Of a stretch of 28,692 bases of DNA, positions 1-8,813 are shown in pieces. How positions within the stretch are numbered: the first letter of the stretch is position 1; the number at the start of each line of letters is the position of its first letter. A program made the translations under genes and the position numbers. The notes under the pieces are model-generated. The model was not told the DNA's origin, did not search any database, and saw only the letters and a program-made list of their open reading frames with translations. Origin of the DNA: Alectoria sarmentosa (lineage: Eukaryota; Ascomycota; Lecanoromycetes; Lecanorales; Parmeliaceae); the NCBI GenBank assembly GCA_009733775.1, contig WOGZ01000389.1, positions 1 through 28,692 of the forward strand. Reading direction: 5' to 3'.

Positions 1-220
1 GTCGGGGGATGGGATGGGTGATTGAGGTTGTGGAGGATTGTCAGGTTGGGGGGGGGGGGGCGGGTATTGGGGTGGGTTGTCAGGGTTGTTGGGTCTGATG
101 GGGAGGGGGATGGGACGGCGATGGGGGGTTGGAGACGAGGGGTTGGGGGGGAGGAGTTTGAAGAGAAACTAGGGTTTTCGAAGAAGGGGGGGGGGGGGTT
201 GGGAGATAGATGCCAATGTT
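1..220. other. G-rich strand-asymmetric low-complexity block
   Basis: The + strand is dominated by runs of G, including a run of about a dozen G at 49-60, another near 187-198, and many GGG/GGGG groups spaced by 1-10 bases. C is almost absent until about 210. The spacing would allow G-quadruplex formation. The only open frame here is a biased Gly/Arg/Val translation of the G tracts and is not credible as a gene. It could also be a collapsed or error-prone stretch at a contig edge. Confidence 0.6.
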
Positions 221-1088
221 CTGAAGTTGTCGATTCATCAAAATCAGACTGTTATCGAAACGAAATCTGAGTCCTCTTCTCAGCTTGGGCGGATAAAAAT
301 TCGATAACGATACTCAGGGTAGCATGAACGAGTTATGCAGTGTCATTGCTCAACGGCGGATTTTCTCTCAAATCCAGTCTTCTGACAGATTCTCCGAAGC
401 CTCCCATCAGTGCCAACCGCGGTTTCAGCAATCCCACACCTTTTGCCTCCCTCCAGTGGGCGCTCGTATCGAGCGCTCAACTTTTCACACAGACGTTACT
501 ATCTTTCATGGCGGAGTCGAAGGACAGTAGCGTTCCTGTCTCTGCTGTGAAAGGCGAGCCTAAATGCAATCAAATGAAGCACGGCGACACTAAAGCCCTT
601 CCGATCTATTCTGGACGAAAAGAGGGTGTACCATCTATAGTCAAAGGGGATATACAGCCATCCTGAGCCATGACGACACCTTCTCAGCTCCACCAGAAGG
701 GAAACCTCTGCTGGTTTCCTTGCGAATCAGTCTTCGGAACATGGGAATGTAGGTATATAGCGTAGTTGGTAGCTAGCTTCAATAAACAGGCGAAGAATGC
801 GCTTTATGTAGGGAGGAGCAAAACCGTATACTGACAATATTATTTCTAGCCAAAACACCGGAAGGACTGCTGTGTTGATACTCCCATTCAGTCATGATGG
901 TGTGATTCGGGCAAAATTCACGGGATTTTTACTTGACGATTATGCGCGAGCTGCCATGCCTCGAATGTGAATGTAGCTTTTGCTCCAGTGCTGCAAAGAC
1001 CGACGTAGCATCCGTGCTTTCTTAACCGTACACGGCCCTTTGACGCAATTGGCCAGTATCGATTTTCGAAATCGAGGAAAGTAAAAAC
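221..1088. other. Stretch with no recognisable gene
   Basis: Composition returns to ordinary fungal levels. Open frames of up to 108 codons exist (for example 340-666 +), but they overlap one another in several frames and show no motif, signal peptide or splice pattern I can support. The last part (about 1020-1088) is the 5' flank of the relic that starts at 1089. Confidence 0.4.
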
Positions 1089-2568
1089 ATGGACGCTGTA
1101 TTAGCATTTGCGGGCACGGTTGGCTTAGCAGGCCTGGTGATTTGATCCATCATACACCTGATAAGGCTGATCGAAGCGCTGGAAGACGTGCCCAGGGAAG
1201 TTTGTTGGCAATTTCGATCGCTGACCCAACTGTTGGCCGGGATCCAAAGGTTCCATACCGAGTCCTTGGCTCTCAGTGGGCCCGAGGTGCCTTGCGCTTC
1301 TGAATTTGTACGTCAAAGACTGCTCGCGGCAGCAGAATCCAGAAGAAGTTGCCGGCTCAAAGCAATGGTCTGCCGGGACCCTAATCAGGCTGGTCTCAAA
1401 GCACCGGAATTTGCAGCTTCCTTGATGGCCTTTCAACCGACCGTACATTTGCATCGCGCATCGAAGGTTTGGCTCCGACGACTAGAACAGCGCTCTCCAC
1501 CAGCTCGTTACATACATTCCTTGGCAGCTTTGAAATCAATGCCTATCAACATGTCCGGCACGTTGCCCAGGACAGCTGTTTGTACAAAACACAAGAACTT
1601 GTTTCCGAGCCGCCCGACTTCGGCCATACCACGATAGGGCGCATGGGCTCTCGTCGCCTTGGAACATTGGGCTCCAGTTCCCGGGCATGCGTCCCGTCGC
1701 CGGTTCAATCGTATCGCTAGTCAAAGAAGGATTTGTCGAAGAGGTTAAGTCGCTTTTCACAGCGGGCAATTCCGGACTGAACGATTCTGGCTGTGAGGTG
1801 ATTATGACGTTGAGGGTCTTGAACTGCTCCGGCTTTGTTGAATTGGGTGAGATTATGAACATGCTCCTTCATCAAAAAAATTCGGGACTCGAGTTGATGG
1901 ACGTGAAGAACCAGGAGGATTTTCTCTCACCTGCAGTGATATCTGGGAACGATGATAAAAATTGCCGTAAATGACTAGATGAATGGCAGCGAGTGTACTC
2001 AATCCCGTTTCAAATATGCTGTCGCGCAAACTGGCCCAAGTGCTGCCCGAGAGGCTGCGAGCTACTTCCTGTTCCCCAAATGTTCAAGCTGGTTCGCGGA
2101 AGTTGACTTTTTAAAAGGTCGCCAAGTGTTAGAGATACACAATAGTTGGTGACAAATAGGTACGTCCGACGCAGGATCTTCCATAAGTTCCTCCTCAAGA
2201 ATGGTACCAACCCAGGCTTTATGGTCCAAAGCAAGATGACTCCCACAGCGCGAGCTCTGAAGCAAGATACTCCGGGCCGTTAGCTCGAAGCTCTCAGCAA
2301 TGCCGGGCTAGACATCGAGGCCATTGGCCTTCTTACCCTAGGAATCATCTCTCTGGAGGTGATTCAAAGCATCCAAAGCATATCCGAACGAAAGCAAAGC
2401 GGAACTTGTCCTCAAGCCCAGTGTTGCTGCCTACAATTCAGCCAGCAGATGTATGAGAGCCTGATCAACGTGACCACCTTAAGGCAGTATATCTGCGAAG
2501 AGATAATCAAGATTGGCTGCTATACCATCATGCCCGAAATGAATAACCCAAATACTTTTGAGGTCTGA
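1089..2568 (+). pseudogene. Broken NLR-like gene: helical N-terminal domain plus probable ankyrin-type region
   Basis: The frame starts with ATG at 1089 and reads MDAVLAFAGTVGLAGLVI, then hits TGA at 1143-1145, then continues in the same frame as SIIHLIRLIEALEDVPREV. This is the pattern of the fungal helical N-terminal domains (HeLo-like, SesA-like, or the general 'fungal N-terminal' family) that precede NACHT, NB-ARC or ankyrin regions: Met-Asp, a Gly/Ala hydrophobic helix, then an amphipathic helix ending in Glu-Asp-Val-Pro. After about 1440 the apparent coding signal moves to a second frame (1505-1620, with SFEINAYQHVRHVAQDS) and then a third (1687-1970, with VEEVKSLFTAGNSG, like the inner helices of an ankyrin repeat). 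A last open piece is at 2359-2568. Stops and frame changes mean it cannot make the full protein. CGA to TGA by a C-to-T change would explain the first stop. The N-terminal assignment is moderate and the ankyrin part is weak. Confidence 0.45.
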
Positions 2569-3232
2569 GCCTCAAGTCTCGACCTCATTTCGGGCCCCAA
2601 TAGACGACGCCGAAAGATCCAACTCAGGCCATCGCAAACGGACGCTCCAAGAATCTCTATCAGTCTCGGCGCACCCTGGCTCATCAGCTGAGCCTGATTG
2701 AACACAGGGCTAAGACTGTAAAGTCCCCGCGGCCGCAGGGCTCCGAACTCACGGTGCTTGAGTAGTTCCGGAAAGCCTTTAGCAGTCCATTCCAGCTGGC
2801 AGAGTCTGATTTTAAATTCAAATAGAACAAATCAGGCTTGATCCCGTTCGAAACATGCCGATCCAAAGATTCACCATTTCTCAAGTATCAATAAGTATCA
2901 TTCGCGTAAAAAATGTGAGCTCTCTTGCAAGTGTTCGATCTTGCGTCGGGGCGTCAAGCAACCCTCTTCTTGAATAGTAGCTCCTCTTGCAGCTTCAACG
3001 AATGGTATCTTATCTTCAAGTTGTTGCTTCGGGACAAGTCTGGTGTTTGCTGATCTCTTACCTGTAGCTATCCGATGGCTAAGAATGTCTGCTGTGTGTA
3101 ACTGCTATTTGCTTGTCATTATTGATTCCCATCCTGGAATTGCAGCCAACAAACTAATGCGCAGCCGCGCCGGCTACAGCAACCGCAAGCAAACATACCG
3201 ATCGAGTATATCATTTCGGATCTTGATCAGCC
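2569..3232. other. No recognisable gene
   Basis: Short frames occur on both strands, but none has a start, splice sites and a recognisable sequence together. It may be the decayed 3' part of the preceding relic. Confidence 0.35.
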
Positions 3233-3638
3233 TTAGCTCATACCATTACTGTTCCAGCAGATCTTCTCGACAAATGTGACCAAGCCATCCCCTCCATCAA
3301 GTCTTACGGAAGCAATGCCTTGAGCCACGCGAGAGGGTCCTTCCAACTTTACAGTGTACAGGTATCCTGGAAGAACCCTCCACAAAACGGAATCTGCCTT
3401 ACTGCCTTTGACCTCAATGCGACGCTGGATGACACAGCAATGAGGGTGGAGCAAGCTAGATGATACTAGTATCTTTGAGTTTGACTGACGACCGCGCTAG
3501 GATCTCTCCATTACAGGTATCTGGAATACTACTCATCATATAGTAATACTTATTTTCTTCGACCACGACTACCCTCTCGATTCGATAGCAGACACTCAGC
3601 GGAAATTCTATCGTAGTCAACCCAAAACGTGCGGGCAT
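3233..3638 (-). pseudogene. Possible decayed coding fragment, unknown family
   Basis: Two adjacent minus-strand frames (3638-3456 and 3454-3233) each translate into protein-like sequence. The first has IERVVVVEENKYYYMMSS; the second has VLWRVLPGYLYTVKLEGPS. They are offset by a frame change near 3455, as expected of a broken exon or of two exons whose splice sites I could not define. I do not recognise the family. The alternative is chance open frames, so confidence is low. Confidence 0.22.
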
Positions 3639-3639
3639 T

Positions 3640-4011
3640 TTCCTCGTGCAAGCGTGTTTAGGATGAATAGCATCGAATCAGAAATATGCTTTCTTGATTT
3701 GGCCCATTAAGATCCTCAGACCAGCTTCATAGATCGTGAGGCGCAGTACAATCAGCTTCTCTTACCATGTATCCCCTTCCAACAGGCACCAAGTCAGACA
3801 GACGATCTTGATCTACTCTCCTTTCGAGTCATCTTATCGTCAAAGCGGCTTGACTTCACTTGACCAACGACTCTCTCGTAAACGTAAAACGAAAAGCACG
3901 ACTTAAACTATTGTGCATCTTCGCCAACCGCTGGCCAAAGCTGTGTTGAAATGTAGGCCAACTATTGAGGATGCCTTTAGTGTAATGAAAGCCCATCTAT
4001 GCCACACAAAT
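3640..4011. other. No recognisable gene
   Basis: No frame in this stretch has convincing coding character or splice sites. It separates two minus-strand coding-like fragments and may be decayed sequence of the same gene. Confidence 0.3.
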
Positions 4012-4542
4012 CATTTACTCTATGAAAAGATCTGCCACGGACAGCACTGCAAATGCTAAGCCGACACCCTCGATCCTGTCTCGATTCGATATAAAGTCTC
4101 AGATCAGGCTAAGGAGGTCGAGGAGCACTTCAATTGAAGCTGTTCCTCGCTCCTCGCAGTACGGATCTGTGTTGCAGATGTCGACTAAGAGGTCTCCCAG
4201 TTCTTCACTAACCAGGTCTTGGGCGCGGCTCAACAAGCAAGCAAGCATTAGGCAGTCACGCACTCTAGACTTGCTATCACTGGTTAAGCCGATGAGGAAT
4301 CGCTCGTGCCTTTGAAGTAGCTCTTGAAGGTGGTAACGAGCGAGGCTCTGCGGCTGCGACAGCTTCTCAATGTAATACGCTAAATAACGACGAGTGTTGC
4401 CGTTCCACACGGTATTCTTGGCACCGTCCACTCGGCAGCAAGCAGTAAACCATCCTCGCTTGGCTAAGAGTACGAGCTTTTGATAGTGTTTTCGTATCCA
4501 ACCAATCACGGAACTCGGATGTACACTGCAGAGTGGGGGCAC
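4012..4542 (-). pseudogene. Decayed minus-strand reading frame, unknown family
   Basis: Reading leftwards from 4542, a 147-codon frame with no good ATG (it opens at GTG) reads as ordinary helical protein, with segments such as NTRRYLAYYIEKLS, LLQRHERFLIGL and RDCLMLACLLSRAQD. A TGA at 4101-4099 interrupts it, and the same frame then continues DFISNRDRIEGVGLAFAVLS before stopping near 4012. Continuation across the stop suggests a former Arg (CGA) or similar codon turned to TGA. The helical, Leu-rich composition would fit the helical part of a larger protein such as an NLR-type or Clr5-type fungal protein, but I do not recognise it and assign no function. Confidence 0.35.
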
Positions 4543-4911
4543 CAGGGGCGAGGAGCAGTCCTGGTTCCGCCCGTTTTTTGACCGCAGAGTATTACTTGTT
4601 ATGTTTCAATTGATTCTGATTTATTTGCGCATCGCTGACTGCATGCTAACAATTGTCCATTCCAGCTGAACGCTCGATACATCAAAAGAAGTAAAGAAAG
4701 TCGATACAACAACATATCTTATCTTACCTTACTTACCTTACGGATTAGAGTACGAGAGTACCTGAGAGCGGACTGAGCGGAGTAGTAGTGGAGCTAGTTT
4801 CGGCAGCCGAGCTCCGGGTAGGAAGGGTGCTTTTCGTGGGGCGACTGTTTACTTGCCTCGCGATAGGTCATTTCAATCTGGCAGACCATTGATCACGCAA
4901 GTAGCTCTATC
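4543..4911 (+). promoter_or_regulatory. 5' flank of the dynein light intermediate chain gene
   Basis: This gene-free interval lies directly upstream of the DLIC start codon. It has a CT-rich stretch with repeated CTTAC units at 4717-4742 (TTATCTTACCTTACTTACC), typical of fungal housekeeping promoters and 5' leaders. I see no clear TATA box. The promoter role is inferred from position. Confidence 0.35.
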
Positions 4912-6775
4912 ATGAGTCGGCAGTCGAACTTCAGAGGCCCGATGACCGCGAATAAGAGAAGGAACGATGAGTCTCAAAGGGATGGAGACAGCGAGAAGGG
5001 CATGTGGTCAACCATGCTGGACAGCGTTGCCAGTGGGAAGAGGCTGCCAGAGAAAAATTTGATAGTCTTGGGTTAGTCAGACTGGCCATTGAAAGGAGTA
5101 AAGGCTGAAGAGATGAAAGGAGGGACCCCGGACACGCAGAAAGAGCTCCTTGAGACTTTGGCCTCTGATGCTCCCAAACGCCCTCAGGACCGACACAAGA
5201 GGAAGCCGGTGATTGCAAACGAGTTGGCTTTGGGGTATACATATCAGGATGTGTTAGATGCAGATCAAGAAGGTGACGTTTTATCGGGCGTCCGGAGCGA
5301 GAGATGTACAGCTGACAACATATAGATATACTTGCCAGACTATCAATATACTTCCTTTCCGAGTCTTCGCCTGCCTTTGCTCCCCTCCTGAAACCGCTAT
5401 TCACGTCACAAACTATACCGGAGACACTTCTAGTTGTACTGCTTGACTGGAGCGAACCGTGGCGTTGGGTTCGGCAAATAAGAGATTGGGTCACGATGCT
5501 TCGAGACATTACTTCGTCTCTCGGCGATGTGCCTACGAAGTCTATGGAGCAGACTATGAAAGAGTGGCAGCAACGGAAAAGGAAAGTATCGACATACGAT
5601 AGTGGGTGCTTTAGTACAGGCAACGAGGGCAATGTGACTCTTCCGTTGAGTCGAGGGGAGTGGGATGAGCCGCTGGGGCTGCCGCTGTGTGTAGTCTGCC
5701 ATGGAGTATGTGCTTCCATATGCATCGTCGATATATGGCTCGAAGGCTGCGAGTAAGGCTAATGGAACATGGGAACAGGCAGATAAGATTGATGCTCTCG
5801 AAGCGGAGCACGGCTGGAAAGAAGAGGAGTTCGACTTCGTACTACAATTCCTCCGGACGATATTGATGAAGCGTAAGCACCCACAGCAAAATTCAATCAG
5901 TCCAATTGACGATCATAGACGGTGCTTCCCTCATATACACCTCAACATCCGTCCCAAACTCCCTCCCAACGCTCATTCATTCCACACTAGGCATATATTC
6001 CCAGCTAAAAAAGCAAACTCTCAAGCACAACGTAATCGACAGGGACAAAGTCCTTGTCCCACCAAATTGGGATTCGTGGGGCAAGATACGTGTTCTACGC
6101 GAAGGATTTGACGTTGAAGGCACAAGTAGCGGATGGAGTACTGACATTCGAGCTGTGGCGTCCGCAGCAGCCAACGGCGGTAAAGAGACCCACGGTGCCG
6201 GATCAAACTTTTCAACAAGCCTGGAAGGCGCTGTCCTTCCCACCTATGAATCCACCATTCTCAAACCTCACGCATACTCATTCAGCCAACTCAAGAACCC
6301 AGGCATAGAAATATCGACCCCAACAATCCAGGCATTCCTGACAACCCAACTCGAAGTTCTCGAAAAGCTAAAAGCCGAGGAGGAGGAAGCAGCAGCCGCT
6401 TCCCACGAGGGAGACTCCAACATCAGCACATTTAGCAACACTACCAACAAGCCCCACGATGAGCGCGTAAATGAGCATATAGGCCCCGTACAGGTCAACA
6501 TGGGTGGTATCCAAGTCGATGCAGACGATATGCTTAAGAAACTAAGGAGTAGGAAGGAGGGAGCGGAGAGCGGCAGCAAGACGCCAGAGGTGAACACCGA
6601 AAAAGCGAGCAAGAGTCCGGACGATATGAAGGCGCAGAATGAAGCACTGAACTCGTTCTTTGCGGGATTAATGAAGAGAGGGGCTAGTGGAAGTCCGAGA
6701 GGTACGCCTGGGAAGAGGGATGCGAGTATGGATAGTAGTGGTACGCCAAGTAAGAAGGCGGCTGCCAGGGATTGA
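4912..6775 (+). CDS. Dynein light intermediate chain (cytoplasmic dynein-1 subunit)
   Basis: This encodes the subunit that links the dynein heavy chain to cargo adaptors for minus-end-directed microtubule transport, such as nuclear and endosome movement in hyphae. Five exons were read: 4912-5071, 5120-5272, 5326-5705, 5779-5872 and 5919-6775, giving 547 residues. Introns are 46-73 bases with GT-AG ends and branch sites such as GCTGAC. The start MSRQSNFRGP is followed by MWSTMLDSVASGKRLPEKN and the first beta strand LIVLGGTPDTQKE (about 50-62). Then come DAPKRPQDRHKRKP, ALGYTYQDVLDAD, LLDWSEPWRWVRQ, a GLPLCVVCHGADKIDALE segment, and KHGASLIYT followed by LKHNVIDRDKVLVPPNWDSW. These are hallmarks of fungal DLIC. 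The nucleotide P-loop of animal LICs is absent (GGTPDTQK in its place), as known for fungal members. The C-terminal third is disordered and Ser/Lys-rich and contains a short helix, NEALNSFFAGLMKRG, that resembles the adaptor-binding helix of LICs. It converges on the next gene with 154 bases between. Confidence 0.93.
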
Positions 6776-6929
6776 GCCTGCATAGTTCGAGAGCAGAAAG
6801 ATGCATAGTGCAGAGACTTAACGTTGAGTTGATGTTCAGCCCGTGGTTGACGTTGATTTGCAATTACAAAGCGAATGAAAGGAACAGCGAAAAAGTTGAT
6901 GGTCCCAAAGGACTTGGGTTTTATCTGGC

Positions 6930-8506
6930 CTAGATACTTAATTCTCCCTCCTCCTTGGGCCCTCCTTGACGCCTGATTCTCGCTGAATCTTTCAACTTCT
7001 CAAATTTATCCCTATACCTTGCAATCACCCCCTTCAACTTCTCGTTTTCTTTTCCCATTCTCTCCATCTCTTTCTTTGCCTCCCGAATCTGCTCCTCCAG
7101 CTTATCAATACTGATGCCGGTGCCCGCTTGCGATGCGCCAGGCGACTGTCTCATACTAGCTTTGATACTCTGGTGCAACGCAAACGACGAGGCCTGAGCC
7201 CCCGCTTCAAACTCGTACAGTCGCTTCGTGACATTATCGAGATATGAGCGCAGCCCTTCATTTTCAAGCTGCAGTTCTTCCATTGTCTTACTATTGCCCG
7301 CCACCTTCGCCCCGGTCTTCCCACCCCTCATGATCAGCGGACTAGGCGGCCCAGGCGTCTCCCTCGCATCGACAAACTCGTCTAGCTCTTCACTATTCCT
7401 TGTGCCATCTCTTTCCAAAGCAGAAAAGTTGTGCCGATCCCGGGCTAGTATGCTGGCATAAGGCATCGTGCCGCCCGTTGTGGGGACAACGTAGAAGCTT
7501 TCTGCAGCGCCGAGATTCGTATTGCCGGGTTCATCGCGAATGGCGCGGAGTGCAGCTTTGGAGAAGAGGCGGGAATACTCGGGTTCGGCGGTGGCGCGTT
7601 CGGAGGGCTTGGAGGGTTGCTTGGTTATGGGAAGTGCTTCGATGGGTTGAGGTGAATCGGAGATGAGAGGAAGACCAGCGAAGGCGAGGGGGGCGGAAAT
7701 CTTTGAGAAGAGGGATTCGAAGGTTGAGTAGAAGCGTTGAAAGGGTTCGTCTGTTTTTGGGAGTGCAGGTTCTTGAGAGGCTATGTCCGCCGCGGAAGAT
7801 TCTTTGTTAGAAGGAATTTCTGGCATCATCGGCATTTTCTCCGTAGTAGGTGACAGTGTGGCAGTCGAGGCTGCTTCTCCGAGCTTCGACCTCCTTGGTG
7901 GAGTAAAGACTCTGCCTTCCGCATTTTGGTGGGCCAAGACGGGTGAAGAGGCTTGGCCGCTTCCATTTCTTCGCTGCCTGTTTGATGGTATACCGCGCGC
8001 TGATGCTAGGTTACTTGCTATCGAAGAGCTGATGTCACGCGGCGGTCGATGAGCAGCCGGTAGACTCTGTGATGCAGGGCGATATGGCGAAACATCGTGC
8101 GTTGGTGGCGGGGCTGGCGCTGAAGGCTGTTGGGGAGGAGCAGGCTTCAAACCCGGAGCGGCCTCTGTGTTCGAGGTGACAGGATGAGAGTTACGGAACT
8201 TCAATAATTGAGCGAGCTTCTGGTGGTGTTGCTCTAGCAGTTTCAGGGTGCGAAAGGCCTAATCTTATATTAGCTTGAGTAAGCAGCAATAGTGTTGCGA
8301 ATCTGGTACCTCTGAATTGTCGGTCCCTTTGGCAGCGGTCGCAAACTGCCCCACCGCCAGATCATGCTCATCGATAGCAGCCGTAGGAGTGTTTGCTTTG
8401 GAGGCTTTGCGTGCGTGGGTTTGCGCCTGGATAGCCAGCAGTTAGTAAATTTCCCGGATGACGCAAATTTCTTGGCCCCTACCAGACTCAGAGGTGAAGC
8501 GTCCAT
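6930..8506 (-). CDS. MIT-domain coiled-coil protein, NRBF2/Atg38-like
   Basis: Three exons were read leftwards: 8506-8483, 8426-8310 and 8258-6930, for 489 residues. The introns of 56 and 51 bases have GT-AG ends and CTAAC/CTAAT branch sites. The first exon is only eight codons (MDASPLSL), chosen because splicing it in phase 0 gives a continuous three-helix N-terminus with ARKASKANTPTAAIDEHDL and LKLLEQHHQKLAQLLKFR. That is the shape of an MIT domain (about 5-70). Then comes a long Pro/Ser-rich disordered region. Two C-terminal coiled coils follow: one with MEELQLENEGLRSYLDNVTK, and one running from LEEQIREAKKEMERMG to the end GELSI. MIT plus C-terminal coiled coil is the NRBF2/Atg38 plan; those proteins bind the Vps34 PI3-kinase complex I in autophagy. 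I infer that role from architecture, not from a diagnostic motif. It is head-to-head with the Lam-type gene. Confidence 0.6.
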
Positions 8507-8813
8507 GAGTTCCAAGATGCTACTCGTGGCAGCAGCATAAGAGAGACAGCTTCTTTAAGTGGTGGTGGAGTGAGTGACAAATTGAAGCTCATGCGGCTCT
8601 GTGGGTAGCTCTGGAGAAGCGCGTTGATGATCCGCTGCCAAGCTCAAGGACCAAAGACCAAGGCCGTCGTCATCGAAAACAACGTGAGTACGCAATCATC
8701 TTCTTGACCTACTCTACTCTTTACCCGCCTGATCATCCTTCCCAGTTCCTACATTATGTTATAGCTATACGTATCCGTATCCCTACACCTATTCCCCCAA
8801 GGGGCCCTTTCCA
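8507..8813. promoter_or_regulatory. Shared divergent promoter interval
   Basis: About 307 bases separate the start codons of the minus-strand Atg38-like gene and the plus-strand Lam-type gene, so both must be controlled from here or from leaders within it. Pyrimidine-rich stretches precede the plus-strand start (8700-8760: CTACTCTACTCTTTACCCG and similar). I see no clear TATA box or named factor site. Co-regulation is an inference from geometry only. Confidence 0.4.

Noticed and set aside
7228..8052. Plus-strand open frames opposite the Atg38-like gene
   Set aside because: They are antisense shadows of a well-supported minus-strand coding exon.
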